From NCBI GenBank assembly GCA_036374135.1, contig DASUUK010000105.1, forward strand, positions 1-36,498: 36,498 nt of DNA, in the 5' to 3' direction. Source of the DNA: Euzebyales bacterium (GTDB lineage: Bacteria > Actinomycetota > Nitriliruptoria > Euzebyales > JAHELV01). The notes under the pieces were generated by a model, which was given only the letters and a program-made list of their open reading frames with translations, did no database searches and had not been told where the DNA came from. A program made the position numbers and the translations under genes. Positions 1 through 7,883 of the stretch are shown here, piece after piece (position 1 is the stretch's first letter; every line of letters begins with the position of its first letter).

Positions 1-1
1 C

Positions 2-73
2 AACGCCGAAGCGAGGTTCCTGGAGCGGCTCGGCCCGCTGCCCGCGGCGGTGCCGGCACTTGCCGCCGCGTGA
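2..73 (+). CDS. C-terminal end of an unidentified protein (partial)
   Basis: An open frame enters from the left edge and ends at TGA 71-73, giving 23 residues that end in an Ala/Pro-rich tail (AVPALAAA). The segment is too short to assign a family. Codon third positions are G/C-rich as in real genes here, but other frames are also open over so short a stretch. Function unknown. Confidence 0.35.
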   Translation, partial: NAEARFLERLGPLPAAVPALAAA

Positions 74-251
74 CGGATGTCCCTCCGCGCCCGTGATCGT
101 CGCCCACGCGGCGCGGGACCGCACCGGCGGAGCGCCTGTTCGAGGCACGGTAGGCGTCCGGAGCAGATGGTCACCGAGGTGACGTAGGCGGGAGAACCGC
201 ACCCCGTCGCTTGTTGCAGCCACCGACGGGCGGGCGCCGAGCGTTAGGGAT

Positions 252-485
252 GTGACCGAGATGACGGACCGTTACGGCGTCGTCGTGATCCGTGGCGGTT
301 CGACCGGTGAGAACGTGGCGGGAACGGTGGCAGGACACGGGTTGTCGGTCGCGCTGGTCGAGCGTGAGCTCGTGGGCGGCGAGATGGCACAGGCCCGGAC
401 CGTCGTCGGCGACCAGTTGCTGGTCGCGACCGGACGCCGCCCGGGCACGAATGACCTCGGCCTCGAGAAGGACCGGCAGACGTGA
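252..485 (+). pseudogene. Remnant of a FAD-dependent pyridine nucleotide-disulfide oxidoreductase
   Basis: The 77 codons join two distant pieces of a dihydrolipoamide dehydrogenase/mercuric reductase-type flavoprotein. Residues 8-44 are the N-terminal FAD-binding strand and helix, with a damaged dinucleotide motif (GGSTGEN where GGGPAGEN is usual) followed by the LVERELVGGE segment. Residues 45-72 match the mid-protein part ending in LLVATGRRPGTNDLGLE. The redox-active CxxxxC helix and about 200 residues between the pieces are missing, and the whole NAD and dimerisation part is gone after GLE. The frame runs from GTG 252 and its TGA overlaps the GTG of the next gene. I infer an internal deletion plus truncation. 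It could still be translated but cannot be a working reductase. Confidence 0.6.
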
Positions 486-1699
486 CTCCCCGCCGACGTT
501 CCTCGATCGCCATGCTCGTCGTGTTCGCCGTGCTCGCTGCGGCGTGCACCGGTGCGACGCCGGCCGCCGGGGACAGCGACGGGTCGACGTCCGGCCCCGC
601 CCCGGGCGACGGGGTCAGCTCGGCAGCTTCTCCGCGCACGGATGCAGGACCGCCCGACTGGCCGTGGGACCGCGCCGCCGCCGGTGAGGAGGTCGCGGCG
701 TCGGTGCCACTGTCGGACATGCGCCGCGGCGGCCCGCCGCCCGACGGCATCCCGCCGATCGACAACCCGGTGTTCGAGGACGTCGACGCCGCCGGTGAGT
801 GGTTGTCCGAGCGTGATCCGGTGCTCATGGTCACGTCCGGTGCCGAGACGCGTGCGTACCCGCTGGCGATCATGACGTTCCACGAGATCGTCAACGACGT
901 CGTGGGCGGCGAGCCGCTCGTCGTGACCTACTGCCCGTTGTGCAACTCGGGTCTGGTGTTCGAGCGCACCGTCGATGGTGAGGTGCTCGACTTCGGGACG
1001 TCGGGTCGCCTGTACAACTCGAACCTGGTCATGTACGACCGCGCGACCCGCAGCCTGTGGTCGCAGTTCACGGGCGAGGCGATCGTGGGGGAGCGCCTCG
1101 GCACGACCCTCGAGCGCGTGCCGATGCAGATCGTGTCGTTCTCGGAGCTCGCGGCCCGGCGCCCGGACGCCGAGGTCCTGTCGCGGGACACCGGCCACCG
1201 CCGCCCGTACGGCGACAATCCGTACGTCGGGTACGAGTCCGCGGAGTCACCGTTCCTGTTCGACGGTCCGACCGGCGGACCGCTGCCGCCGATGGCCCGC
1301 GTCGTGACGACTGGAGGCGAAGCGGATCCGGTCGCGTTCCCCTGGGAGATCGTCACCGACGAGCGCGTCATCGAGGCGACCGTCGACGACGAACCGGTCG
1401 TGGTGCTGTGGGCGCCGGGTACGGCGTCGGCGCTGGACGAGGCCGACATCTCCGAGAGCGCGGACGTTGGGGCGGCCGGGGTGTTCCGTCCGGTCGCCGA
1501 CGGGCGAAGGATCACGCTCGAGCCTGCAGGCGATCGACGGTTCAGCGACGTCGAGACCGGCAGCACCTGGTCGGTGACCGGACAGGCGATCAGTGGACCG
1601 CTCGAGGGCACGATGCTCGCGCGCGTCGCCCACGACGACACGTTCTGGTTCGTGCAGTTCGCGTTCCGACCCGAGACGCGGGTGGCGGCGCGGGGATGA
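482..1699 (+). CDS. DUF3179 domain-containing lipoprotein
   Basis: This 405-residue exported protein begins with a lipoprotein signal: Arg-rich start, hydrophobic stretch, and lipobox LAAAC with Cys22 as the expected lipidation site. A low-complexity Gly/Ser/Pro linker follows (about 25-60). The rest is the DUF3179 domain, recognisable from YPLAIMTFHEIVND at about 120 and the conserved TYCPLCNSGLVF segment at about 150, whose paired cysteines (CPLC) look like a metal- or redox-binding site. The family is common in actinobacteria and archaea and has no established biochemical role. Start is GTG 482, overlapping the preceding remnant by four bases (GTGA). No partner gene follows; the next 359 bases are empty. 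Confidence 0.85.
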   Translation: MTPRRRSSIAMLVVFAVLAAACTGATPAAGDSDGSTSGPAPGDGVSSAASPRTDAGPPDWPWDRAAAGEEVAASVPLSDMRRGGPPPDGIPPIDNPVFEDVDAAGEWLSERDPVLMVTSGAETRAYPLAIMTFHEIVNDVVGGEPLVVTYCPLCNSGLVFERTVDGEVLDFGTSGRLYNSNLVMYDRATRSLWSQFTGEAIVGERLGTTLERVPMQIVSFSELAARRPDAEVLSRDTGHRRPYGDNPYVGYESAESPFLFDGPTGGPLPPMARVVTTGGEADPVAFPWEIVTDERVIEATVDDEPVVVLWAPGTASALDEADISESADVGAAGVFRPVADGRRITLEPAGDRRFSDVETGSTWSVTGQAISGPLEGTMLARVAHDDTFWFVQFAFRPETRVAARG

Positions 1700-2058
1700 G
1701 CGACCTTGGAGCTGGCCGGCGCGGCGGACTACCACGCCGACGCGTCGTCGGCTGCACCATCCCGAGACGCATGTCGTCGTCCGCTCGCGACGACATCGTG
1801 CGCTGTCGAAGTCCACATCCACCGGGAGGCGGTGGCACTCCCGGCCGGCGCGTCCGGCGGCCAGCCGTCGCCGCCTGGAGCCGCGCGGCCATCGCCTCGG
1901 CCGACCGACATCGGGCGGATCGGCGCGCGTCGTCACGCGGATCGACGACTCCGTAGCCGGCCGCCCGGGACGGCGTCATCACTGGTCGCCGCCGGACCAC
2001 GTGCGCACGCTGTCCGCCCGGTAGCGTATGGGCACGCGGCAAAGTGGCGAGGTGAGGC
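1700..2058 (+). other. Intergenic region without a recognisable gene
   Basis: All six frames here give only arginine/proline/alanine-rich translations typical of GC-rich non-coding DNA, with no family resemblance. The one possible signal is TAGCGT at 2022-2027, a TANNNT -10-like hexamer about 30 bases before the GTG at 2059. No clear -35 element or terminator hairpin was found for the upstream lipoprotein gene. Confidence 0.4.
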
Positions 2059-2673
2059 GTGGTGGACCAGCAGTCCGTGGGATCCGAGAACGTGGACCGG
2101 GCAATCCTGACCGTCGAGGAACAGGCCGCACTCGACGGTGTGCTGACCGCCGACCGGGCCCGCGGCGACAGTGACTCCGACCTGTGGGTGTTCGTGCTCG
2201 ACGGGCCCCTGCGCGCGCAGGAGGCCCTGCTGGCCGCGATGCGCATGGTGGGCCGGGGGCATCTGAAGCTGGAGGATGCCGCGATCGTCACGAAGGTCCG
2301 GGGCCGTGTGCGGATCACCCAGACCAAGGACGTCAACACAGGTCAGGGTGCGATGGCCGGCACGTGGTTGGGCACGCTCGCCGGACTGTTCGTCATGCAG
2401 CCGTTGATCGGTGCGGCGATCGGTGCCGCTCTCGGCGGGTTGTTCGCGAAGCTGCATGACATCGGCATCGACGACGACGAGATGCGGGCGATGGGGGACG
2501 GCCTCGCCGACGGCGAGGCCGCGCTGTTCCTGCTGGTCGAGGAGTGCCACCAGGTGCGCGCGCTGCACGAGGCGTCACGCTTCCCGGGCCGCCTGCTGGT
2601 CACCACCGCCGACGACCGCCTCGCCGACGAGATCCGCGGCCGCCTCGCCACCGACCCCTGGGGCGCCCGCTGA
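2059..2673 (+). CDS. DUF1269 domain-containing protein, glycine-zipper membrane hairpin
   Basis: This 204-residue protein matches the DUF1269 family. A ferredoxin-like N-terminal part (about 40-95: DSDLWVFVLDGP, then EDAAIVTKVRGRVRITQTKD) is followed by a Gly/Ala-rich hydrophobic stretch (about 100-130: MAGTWLGTLAGLF through AAIGAALGGLFAKL) that looks like a glycine-zipper hairpin. A C-terminal alpha/beta part follows with DDDEMRAMGDGLADGEAALFLLVE at about 138-160. Members are small proteins of unknown role, sometimes linked to stress. The start could be either of two adjacent GTG codons (2059 or 2062); AGGTGAGG just upstream is the probable ribosome site. It is monocistronic and converges on the cyclase gene. 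Confidence 0.85.
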   Translation: MVDQQSVGSENVDRAILTVEEQAALDGVLTADRARGDSDSDLWVFVLDGPLRAQEALLAAMRMVGRGHLKLEDAAIVTKVRGRVRITQTKDVNTGQGAMAGTWLGTLAGLFVMQPLIGAAIGAALGGLFAKLHDIGIDDDEMRAMGDGLADGEAALFLLVEECHQVRALHEASRFPGRLLVTTADDRLADEIRGRLATDPWGAR

Positions 2674-2708
2674 CGGCCCGGGCGGCAGGTCCGGCGACGT
2701 GACCCGCG

Positions 2709-2744
2709 CGACAACCGTGGGCCGCCCGACAACCGTGGGCCGCC
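2709..2744. repeat. Perfect tandem duplication of an 18-bp unit
   Basis: Two adjacent identical copies of CGACAACCGTGGGCCGCC lie at 2709-2726 and 2727-2744, between two convergent genes. No other copy was seen in the window. It is probably a replication-slippage product. Confidence 0.8.
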
Positions 2745-2769
2745 GTCGCGTGCGATCGTCGAGCGGTGG

Positions 2770-3702
2770 TCAGCGTGTGACGACGACCCGGCAGGGACCG
2801 CCGGAGCCGTCCTCCCACGGAACCGCGCCGACGAACACGGTGCCGTTGCGGACCGGGGCGTTGGAGAGGTTGGCGAGGTTCTCGATGCCATAGCGATCGG
2901 TCGCCAGGAACCCGAAGTGGACCGCGAACGTCGTCGAGTTGCCGGGATCCAGGCTCGGCGTGTCGACGCCGATGCCGACCGGGTCACGGTGCGCGACCAG
3001 CCACTCGGTGGCGTCGATGGAGAAGCCTGGGAAGTTCAGATCGGGAAAGCCGGAACCGCCCAGGAAGGCATCGGGATCGCCGTACCGGTCCTCCCAACCG
3101 GAGTCCATCGCAACCAACGCCCCGTCGGGGATCCGGCCATGACGGCGCTCCCAGGCCACCAGGTCCTCCGGCTCGACCATGGCGTTCGGGTCCTCCTGGG
3201 CTTTGCTGCGGATGTCGACGACGACCAGCGGCGCGAGCAGCTCCTCGGCGGTCAGTTCGTCGACCAGCCGCGCGTTCCTGGCAAAGTGGCCCGGAGCGTC
3301 CATGTGGGTGCCGATGTGCTCCGGGAAGGTCCACGACTTGGAGTAGAACCCGGTCGTGTCGAAGTCGTCGGTGACGACGTCGGAGATCACCGGCTGGGTC
3401 CCGTAGAAGCTTGGGAAGTCCTTCACCAGACGGTAGGTGAGATCGACCACGCGGTCCGGTCGCCCGCGCCCGGCGGGTGGACGCGCAGCAGCGGGGGCTG
3501 CCGCACCCATCGACGCCAGCATCGCTCCGGCGGCCGTCGCCATCGCCCCCGACCGCAGGAACCCGCGTCGGTCCATACGTGCCGACGTCGCCCCGTCGGC
3601 CGAACCGTTCGGGTCGTGGCGTGAAGGAGCGGGCGACGACGTCGTGTCGCCGATCGTCAGATCAGCACCGTGACCGTGATGGGTCGTGCCAGAAACACAC
3701 AT
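2770..3702 (-). CDS. Tat-exported cyclase family protein (kynurenine formamidase-like metal hydrolase)
   Basis: This 310-residue protein carries a twin-arginine signal (RRGFLRSG at 45-52, then an Ala-rich hydrophobic stretch to about 73) and a mature domain of the cyclase/arylformamidase family (PF04199 type). The diagnostic metal-binding motif HIGTHMDAPGH is at 129-139, with further conserved segments at about 195 (ALVAMDSGW) and 244 (GIGVDTPSLDPG). Family members hydrolyse amide or lactone bonds with a divalent metal; the substrate here is unknown. The start at ATG 3702 has GGAGGG close upstream and leaves 42 residues before the Tat motif. The ATG at 3576 would give a normal signal-peptide length but has a weaker ribosome site. 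It diverges from the homogentisate operon. Confidence 0.85.
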   Translation of the reverse strand: MCVSGTTHHGHGADLTIGDTTSSPAPSRHDPNGSADGATSARMDRRGFLRSGAMATAAGAMLASMGAAAPAAARPPAGRGRPDRVVDLTYRLVKDFPSFYGTQPVISDVVTDDFDTTGFYSKSWTFPEHIGTHMDAPGHFARNARLVDELTAEELLAPLVVVDIRSKAQEDPNAMVEPEDLVAWERRHGRIPDGALVAMDSGWEDRYGDPDAFLGGSGFPDLNFPGFSIDATEWLVAHRDPVGIGVDTPSLDPGNSTTFAVHFGFLATDRYGIENLANLSNAPVRNGTVFVGAVPWEDGSGGPCRVVVTR

Positions 3703-3728
3703 GAGCCCTCCGTCGGTTGGTCAAGTTC

Positions 3729-3756
3729 ACCATAGTTCCTGGCCCACCATCCACAA
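3729..3756 (-). promoter_or_regulatory. Candidate promoter of the cyclase gene
   Basis: On the minus strand, TTGTGG (3756-3751) and TATGGT (3734-3729) are separated by 16 bases and lie 26 bases upstream of the ATG at 3702. Each matches the sigma-70-type consensus only partly. Confidence 0.3.
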
Positions 3757-3940
3757 AGACGCGCGTGGGTCGGTTGCGGCTCGACGGGGGTGCACGTGCC
3801 GCGATGGGCGCCCGTCGTTGACGACTGCGGAGCGACCGTGCAGGGTGGCGGGGGTGGCACCGACGCGGCCGCGGACGCTCGATGCGGGCCGAATGACGCA
3901 CCGACCGCGGGCGCTGGCGAGAGGGTCGAGGAGCGCTGGC

Positions 3941-5293
3941 ATGGCCGTTGACACATCGAGAGCAGAGCCGTCCGCGCGGCGACCCCTCCGTCAGCCTGAC
4001 TACCTGTCGGGGTTCGGCAACGAGCACGCGTCGGAGGCTGAGCCGGGGGCGCTGCCGCACGGACAGAACAACCCGCAGCAGCCGCCACTTGGCCTGTACA
4101 CCGAGCAGTTGTCGGGCACCGCCTTCACGGTCGGCAACGCGCGCAACCGCAGGACGTGGCTGTACAGGATCCGGCCGTCGGTACGTCACGCGTGGCGGTT
4201 CACCGAGACCGACAACCACATGATCCGGACGGGTCCCAACCGTGAGGCCGACCCGCCGATCGGACAGCTGCGGTGGGACCCACCGCCGTTCCCGGACCAC
4301 CCGACGACGTTCCTGACGGGTCTGCACACGGTCGCCACCAACGGCGACACCCACACCCAGGTCGGCATGGCCGCCCACGTGTACATGGCCTCGGAGTCGA
4401 TGACCGACACCTACGTCTACGACGCCGACGGCGAGCTCCTGGTGGTGCCGCAGGACGGCCGGGTGCGCTTCGTGACCGAGTGCGGCGTGCTCGTCGTCGC
4501 GCCCGGCGAGATCGCCGTGATGCCGCGCGGCATGGTGTTCCGCGTCGAACTCGTCGACGACATGGCCCGCGGCTACGTCTGCGAGAACTACGGCACCTAC
4601 TTCGAACTGCCCGAGCGCGGTCCGATCGGCGCCAACGGACTGGCGAACCCCCGCGACTTCCTGTACCCGACCGCCGCGTACGAGGACACCGACGCGTCCG
4701 GGGAGCTGTACGTCAAGTTCGACGGTCGCCTGTTCGTGGTCGAGACCGACCACTCACCGCTGGACGTCGTGGGCTGGCACGGCAACCACCTGCCGTACAA
4801 GTACGACCTGGCGACCTTCAACGTGATCGGGTCGATCAGCTTCGACCATCCTGACCCCTCGATCTTCACGGTGCTGACCGCGCCATCGCCCGACCCGGGC
4901 ATCGCCAACGTCGACTTCGTGGTGTTCACAGACCGGTGGCTGGTGGGGGAGCACACGTTCCGGCCGCCCTACTACCACAAGAACATCATGTCGGAGTTCA
5001 TGGGCATCGTGCACGGCGTGTACGACGCCAAGGAGGAGGGGTTCTCGCCGGGGGGGATGAGCCTGCACAACATGTACTTTCCGCACGGCCCGGACCACGG
5101 TGCCTGGCTGAAGGCGACCTCGGGTGACCAGCAGCCGCAGAAGCTGGCCGACACGCTGTCGTTCATGTTCGAGACGCGTTATCCGTTGATCCCGACCGCC
5201 TACGCCGGGTCGATCCCCGCCCTGCAGGACGACTATCCCACGGTGTGGCACCAAATGGAGCGTCACTTCACCGGACCGGATGCGCGAGGGTGA
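3941..5293 (+). CDS. hmgA: Homogentisate 1,2-dioxygenase
   Basis: The 450-residue product opens the aromatic ring of homogentisate with O2 to give maleylacetoacetate, the central step of tyrosine/phenylalanine breakdown. The N-terminal family signature YLSGFGNEHASEAEPGALP is followed by GLYTEQLSGTAFT. The non-haem iron ligands fit His346 (PYYHKN), Glu352 (MSEF) and His382 (PHGPD); the spacings of 6 and 30 are the same as in the human enzyme (335/341/371). The length is normal for the family. ATG 3941 is preferred because GAGGAG lies seven bases upstream (3928-3933). The frame is open further upstream to 3686, but that part has no family similarity and overlaps the divergent promoter. It is the first gene of a five-gene operon. 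Confidence 0.97.
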   Translation: MAVDTSRAEPSARRPLRQPDYLSGFGNEHASEAEPGALPHGQNNPQQPPLGLYTEQLSGTAFTVGNARNRRTWLYRIRPSVRHAWRFTETDNHMIRTGPNREADPPIGQLRWDPPPFPDHPTTFLTGLHTVATNGDTHTQVGMAAHVYMASESMTDTYVYDADGELLVVPQDGRVRFVTECGVLVVAPGEIAVMPRGMVFRVELVDDMARGYVCENYGTYFELPERGPIGANGLANPRDFLYPTAAYEDTDASGELYVKFDGRLFVVETDHSPLDVVGWHGNHLPYKYDLATFNVIGSISFDHPDPSIFTVLTAPSPDPGIANVDFVVFTDRWLVGEHTFRPPYYHKNIMSEFMGIVHGVYDAKEEGFSPGGMSLHNMYFPHGPDHGAWLKATSGDQQPQKLADTLSFMFETRYPLIPTAYAGSIPALQDDYPTVWHQMERHFTGPDARG

Positions 5294-5300
5294 GCCGACC

Positions 5301-6272
5301 GTGACCACGACAGGACCGAAGCCGTTCGCCTCGTCCGCCGACACCGACGCGACCGACGAGGCGCTGGAGATCCTCGCCGACGGTGTCTACGCACTGACGG
5401 CGGGAGGAGACCCGACGGTCGGCGCCATCGAGGGCGCCGACTTCCTCGTGTGCTTCGAGGCGCGCGCCACGCCGCACATGGCCGACAAGTGGCTGCGGCA
5501 GCTGCGCGAGCACACCGACAAGCCGGTCCGCTACCTGGTGCTGTCGCACTACCACGCGGTGCGCACCCTGGGCGCGGCCGCCTTCGACGCCGACGCGATC
5601 ATCGCGCACCGCAACACCCGCGCGCTGATCGCCGAACGGGGCATGCAGGACTGGGAGTCCGAAGCCGGGCGGATGCCCCGGCTGTTCGAGGGAGCGGACA
5701 CGATCCCGGGGCTGACGTGGCCCGGCCTCGTGTTCTCCGACGAGCTCGTGATCGACCTCGGTGAGGGCAGAGGGGATCTCGAGCTCGCCTACTGCGGGCA
5801 CGGCCACACCGAGGGCGACATCATCGCGTGGCTGCCCGACCACCGGATCCTGTTCGCCGGCGACCTCGTGGAGTCCAGGGCCGCTCTGTACACCGGTGAC
5901 GCCTACCACCGCGAGTGGTCGACGGGCACGCTCGAGCGCGTCGCCGGCTACGGCGCGACCACTCTGGTCGGCGGTCGCGGGGAGGTGGCGCACGGCGCCG
6001 GCGCCGTCGACGCCGCGATCGATCAGACCCGGCAGTTCCTCGACGTCCTGCAACGTGAGGTCGGCACCGTGCACGCCCGGGGCGGCACGTTGAAGGAGGC
6101 GTTCGACGCCGCGCACGCTGCGCTCCACGACGCGTACGGGCACTGGCCCATCTTCGAGCACTGCATGCCCTTCGACGTCGCGCGCCTGTGGGACGAGCTC
6201 GATGGCATCGAGCGTCCGCGCATCTGGACGGCTGAGCGCGACCGCGAGGTCTGGACGCAGCTGCAGGGCTGA
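5301..6272 (+). CDS. MBL-fold metallo-hydrolase of the homogentisate operon
   Basis: This 323-residue protein has the metallo-beta-lactamase fold: LVLSHYHAVRTLG at 79-91, GHGHTEGD at 167-173 and FAGDLVESR at 185-193. The first metal motif is altered. The usual HxHxDH reads HYHAVR (His83, His85, Val87, Arg88), so ligands of the second metal site are missing while His83, His85, His169 and Asp188 remain. That suggests a mono-metal enzyme or a changed chemistry. Substrate unknown; a role in hydrolysing or isomerising a ring-cleavage intermediate is inferred only from the operon. GTG 5301 is preferred because GAGGGTGAG precedes it. An in-frame ATG at 5280 would overlap hmgA by 14 bases and has no good ribosome site. 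The next gene begins three bases after the stop. Confidence 0.85.
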   Translation: MTTTGPKPFASSADTDATDEALEILADGVYALTAGGDPTVGAIEGADFLVCFEARATPHMADKWLRQLREHTDKPVRYLVLSHYHAVRTLGAAAFDADAIIAHRNTRALIAERGMQDWESEAGRMPRLFEGADTIPGLTWPGLVFSDELVIDLGEGRGDLELAYCGHGHTEGDIIAWLPDHRILFAGDLVESRAALYTGDAYHREWSTGTLERVAGYGATTLVGGRGEVAHGAGAVDAAIDQTRQFLDVLQREVGTVHARGGTLKEAFDAAHAALHDAYGHWPIFEHCMPFDVARLWDELDGIERPRIWTAERDREVWTQLQG

Positions 6273-6275
6273 CCG

Positions 6276-7883
6276 ATGACCACGCACCAGCGGGACGGAG
6301 CCGACGATCGCGTCGTGATCGCCGGTGCCGGGCCGGTCGGCATGATCGCTGCGCTGCTCCTGGCGCGGTGGGGCGTGCCCAGCGTGCTGCTGGAGGTCAA
6401 GCCGTCGCGTGAGGCGATCGGGTCGAAGGCGATCTGCTTCCAACGCGACGTGCTCGACATCCTCGACCGGGTCGGCGTCGCCCGTTCTGCCGTCGACGAG
6501 GGCGTCACCTGGTACCACGGGCTCACGTTCTACCGCGACCACCAGTTGTTCGAGATCACGTTCCCACAGGTCGGGCAGAGCGCGTTCCCGCCGTTCATCA
6601 ACCTCAGCCAGAGCACGCTGGAGGACCTGCTGTTCGCGCAGGTCGACGCGGAGCCGCTGATCGAGGTGCGGTTCGATACCCGGGTCATCGGTTTGTCGCA
6701 GGACGACGCCGGCGTGTCGGTCGACGTCGCCCGTGGCGCGGGATCGGCGACGGTCGGCGGGGCATACCTGCTGGGGTGCGACGGCGCCCACAGTGCCGTC
6801 CGCAAGCTCCTCGGGCTGCCCTTCGAGGGCCACTCGTTCACCGAGCAGTTCCTGATCGCCGACATCCGCGCCGACCTGCCGTTCCCGACCGAACGGCGCT
6901 TCTACTTCGACCCCGAGTGGAACCCTGGCCGACAGGTGCTCGTCCATCCGCAGCCGCACTCGCTGTGGCGCATCGACTGGCAGGTCCCCGCCGACTTCGA
7001 CCTCGACCACGCTCAGTCATCCGGTGAGCTGGACCGGCGCATCCGTAGGATCGCCGGTGACGCCGACTACGACATCGACTGGGTGTCGGTGTACCGCTTC
7101 CACCAACGCATCGTGCCGACCTACCGCGTGGGTCGCGTGCTGCTCGCAGGTGACGCCGCCCACCTGATGTCACCGTTCGGCGCCCGCGGGCTCAACTCCG
7201 GCGCCCAGGACGCCGACAACGCGGCATGGAAGCTCGCATTCGCGCTGCGCGGCTGGGCCGGTGACGACCTGCTCGACAGCTACGACGTCGAACGCCACGC
7301 GGCCGGTGTCGAGAACATCCGCGTGACGGGTGAGACGATGCGCTTCCTGGCACCGCAGGACGAGCGGCAGTGGGCCCGTCGCCGCGCGCTGCTGGAGCAG
7401 GCGATCGACGACCCCGACGTGCGTGCGCAGGTGAACTCGGGCAGGCTGGCCGAGCCGTTCTGGTACCTCGACTCGCCGCTGACGACCCCCGCGGGGCCAA
7501 CCGACGACTTTCCGCGCGAGGCGGCCGTCGCGCGCCCGGTCGTGCCGGGTGTGCTGTGCCCGGACGCCCCCTGCCGTCCGGCGGCGCAGCCCGGCGTGAC
7601 CAGACTGCGGGAGCTGTTCGGCGACGCCTTCGTGCTGCTGCTCAACGCTGACGATGCGCGGCCCGACGTGTCCGGTGTCGCATGCCCGGTGACCAGCCAT
7701 CGGCTGGGCGACCTGGCCGGCGACCACGGCAAGGTGCTCGCCGACGTGCTCGACCTCGCAGCGGGCGAGGCGTTGGTCGTGCGCCCCGACGGTCACATCG
7801 CCGCGGTCGTCGAGGCATGCGACGGGGCCGCGATCGTCGCGGCCGTCGAGCGTGCGTGCGGGCACCGGGTGGCGGCCTCGTGA
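6276..7883 (+). CDS. FAD-dependent aromatic-ring monooxygenase (MhpA/PheA-type)
   Basis: A 535-residue class A flavoprotein monooxygenase. It has the GxGxxG FAD motif at 17-22 (GAGPVG), the DG motif at 169-170 within CDGAHSAVRKLLG, and the GD motif at 292-293 within GDAAHLMSPFGARGLNSG. The C-terminal 130 residues resemble the thioredoxin-like domain of phenol hydroxylase and 3-(3-hydroxyphenyl)propionate hydroxylase (ending with ALVVRPDGHIAAV). Such enzymes use NAD(P)H and O2 to hydroxylate phenolic rings. Its place between hmgA and fahA suggests that it feeds the pathway, for example by hydroxylating a hydroxyphenylacetate to homogentisate, but the substrate cannot be read from sequence. ATG 6276 follows the MBL stop by three bases, and its stop overlaps the next start (TGATG). 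Confidence 0.88.
   Translation: MTTHQRDGADDRVVIAGAGPVGMIAALLLARWGVPSVLLEVKPSREAIGSKAICFQRDVLDILDRVGVARSAVDEGVTWYHGLTFYRDHQLFEITFPQVGQSAFPPFINLSQSTLEDLLFAQVDAEPLIEVRFDTRVIGLSQDDAGVSVDVARGAGSATVGGAYLLGCDGAHSAVRKLLGLPFEGHSFTEQFLIADIRADLPFPTERRFYFDPEWNPGRQVLVHPQPHSLWRIDWQVPADFDLDHAQSSGELDRRIRRIAGDADYDIDWVSVYRFHQRIVPTYRVGRVLLAGDAAHLMSPFGARGLNSGAQDADNAAWKLAFALRGWAGDDLLDSYDVERHAAGVENIRVTGETMRFLAPQDERQWARRRALLEQAIDDPDVRAQVNSGRLAEPFWYLDSPLTTPAGPTDDFPREAAVARPVVPGVLCPDAPCRPAAQPGVTRLRELFGDAFVLLLNADDARPDVSGVACPVTSHRLGDLAGDHGKVLADVLDLAAGEALVVRPDGHIAAVVEACDGAAIVAAVERACGHRVAAS

Noticed and set aside
3686-3940. In-frame 85-codon extension upstream of hmgA
   Set aside because: It has no similarity to homogentisate dioxygenases, is Arg/Pro-rich, lies in the divergent promoter, and the ATG at 3941 has a strong ribosome site and the right family length.
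5280-5300. ATG 5280 as start of the MBL gene
   Set aside because: It is possible, but it overlaps hmgA by 14 bases and lacks a ribosome site, while GTG 5301 has one.
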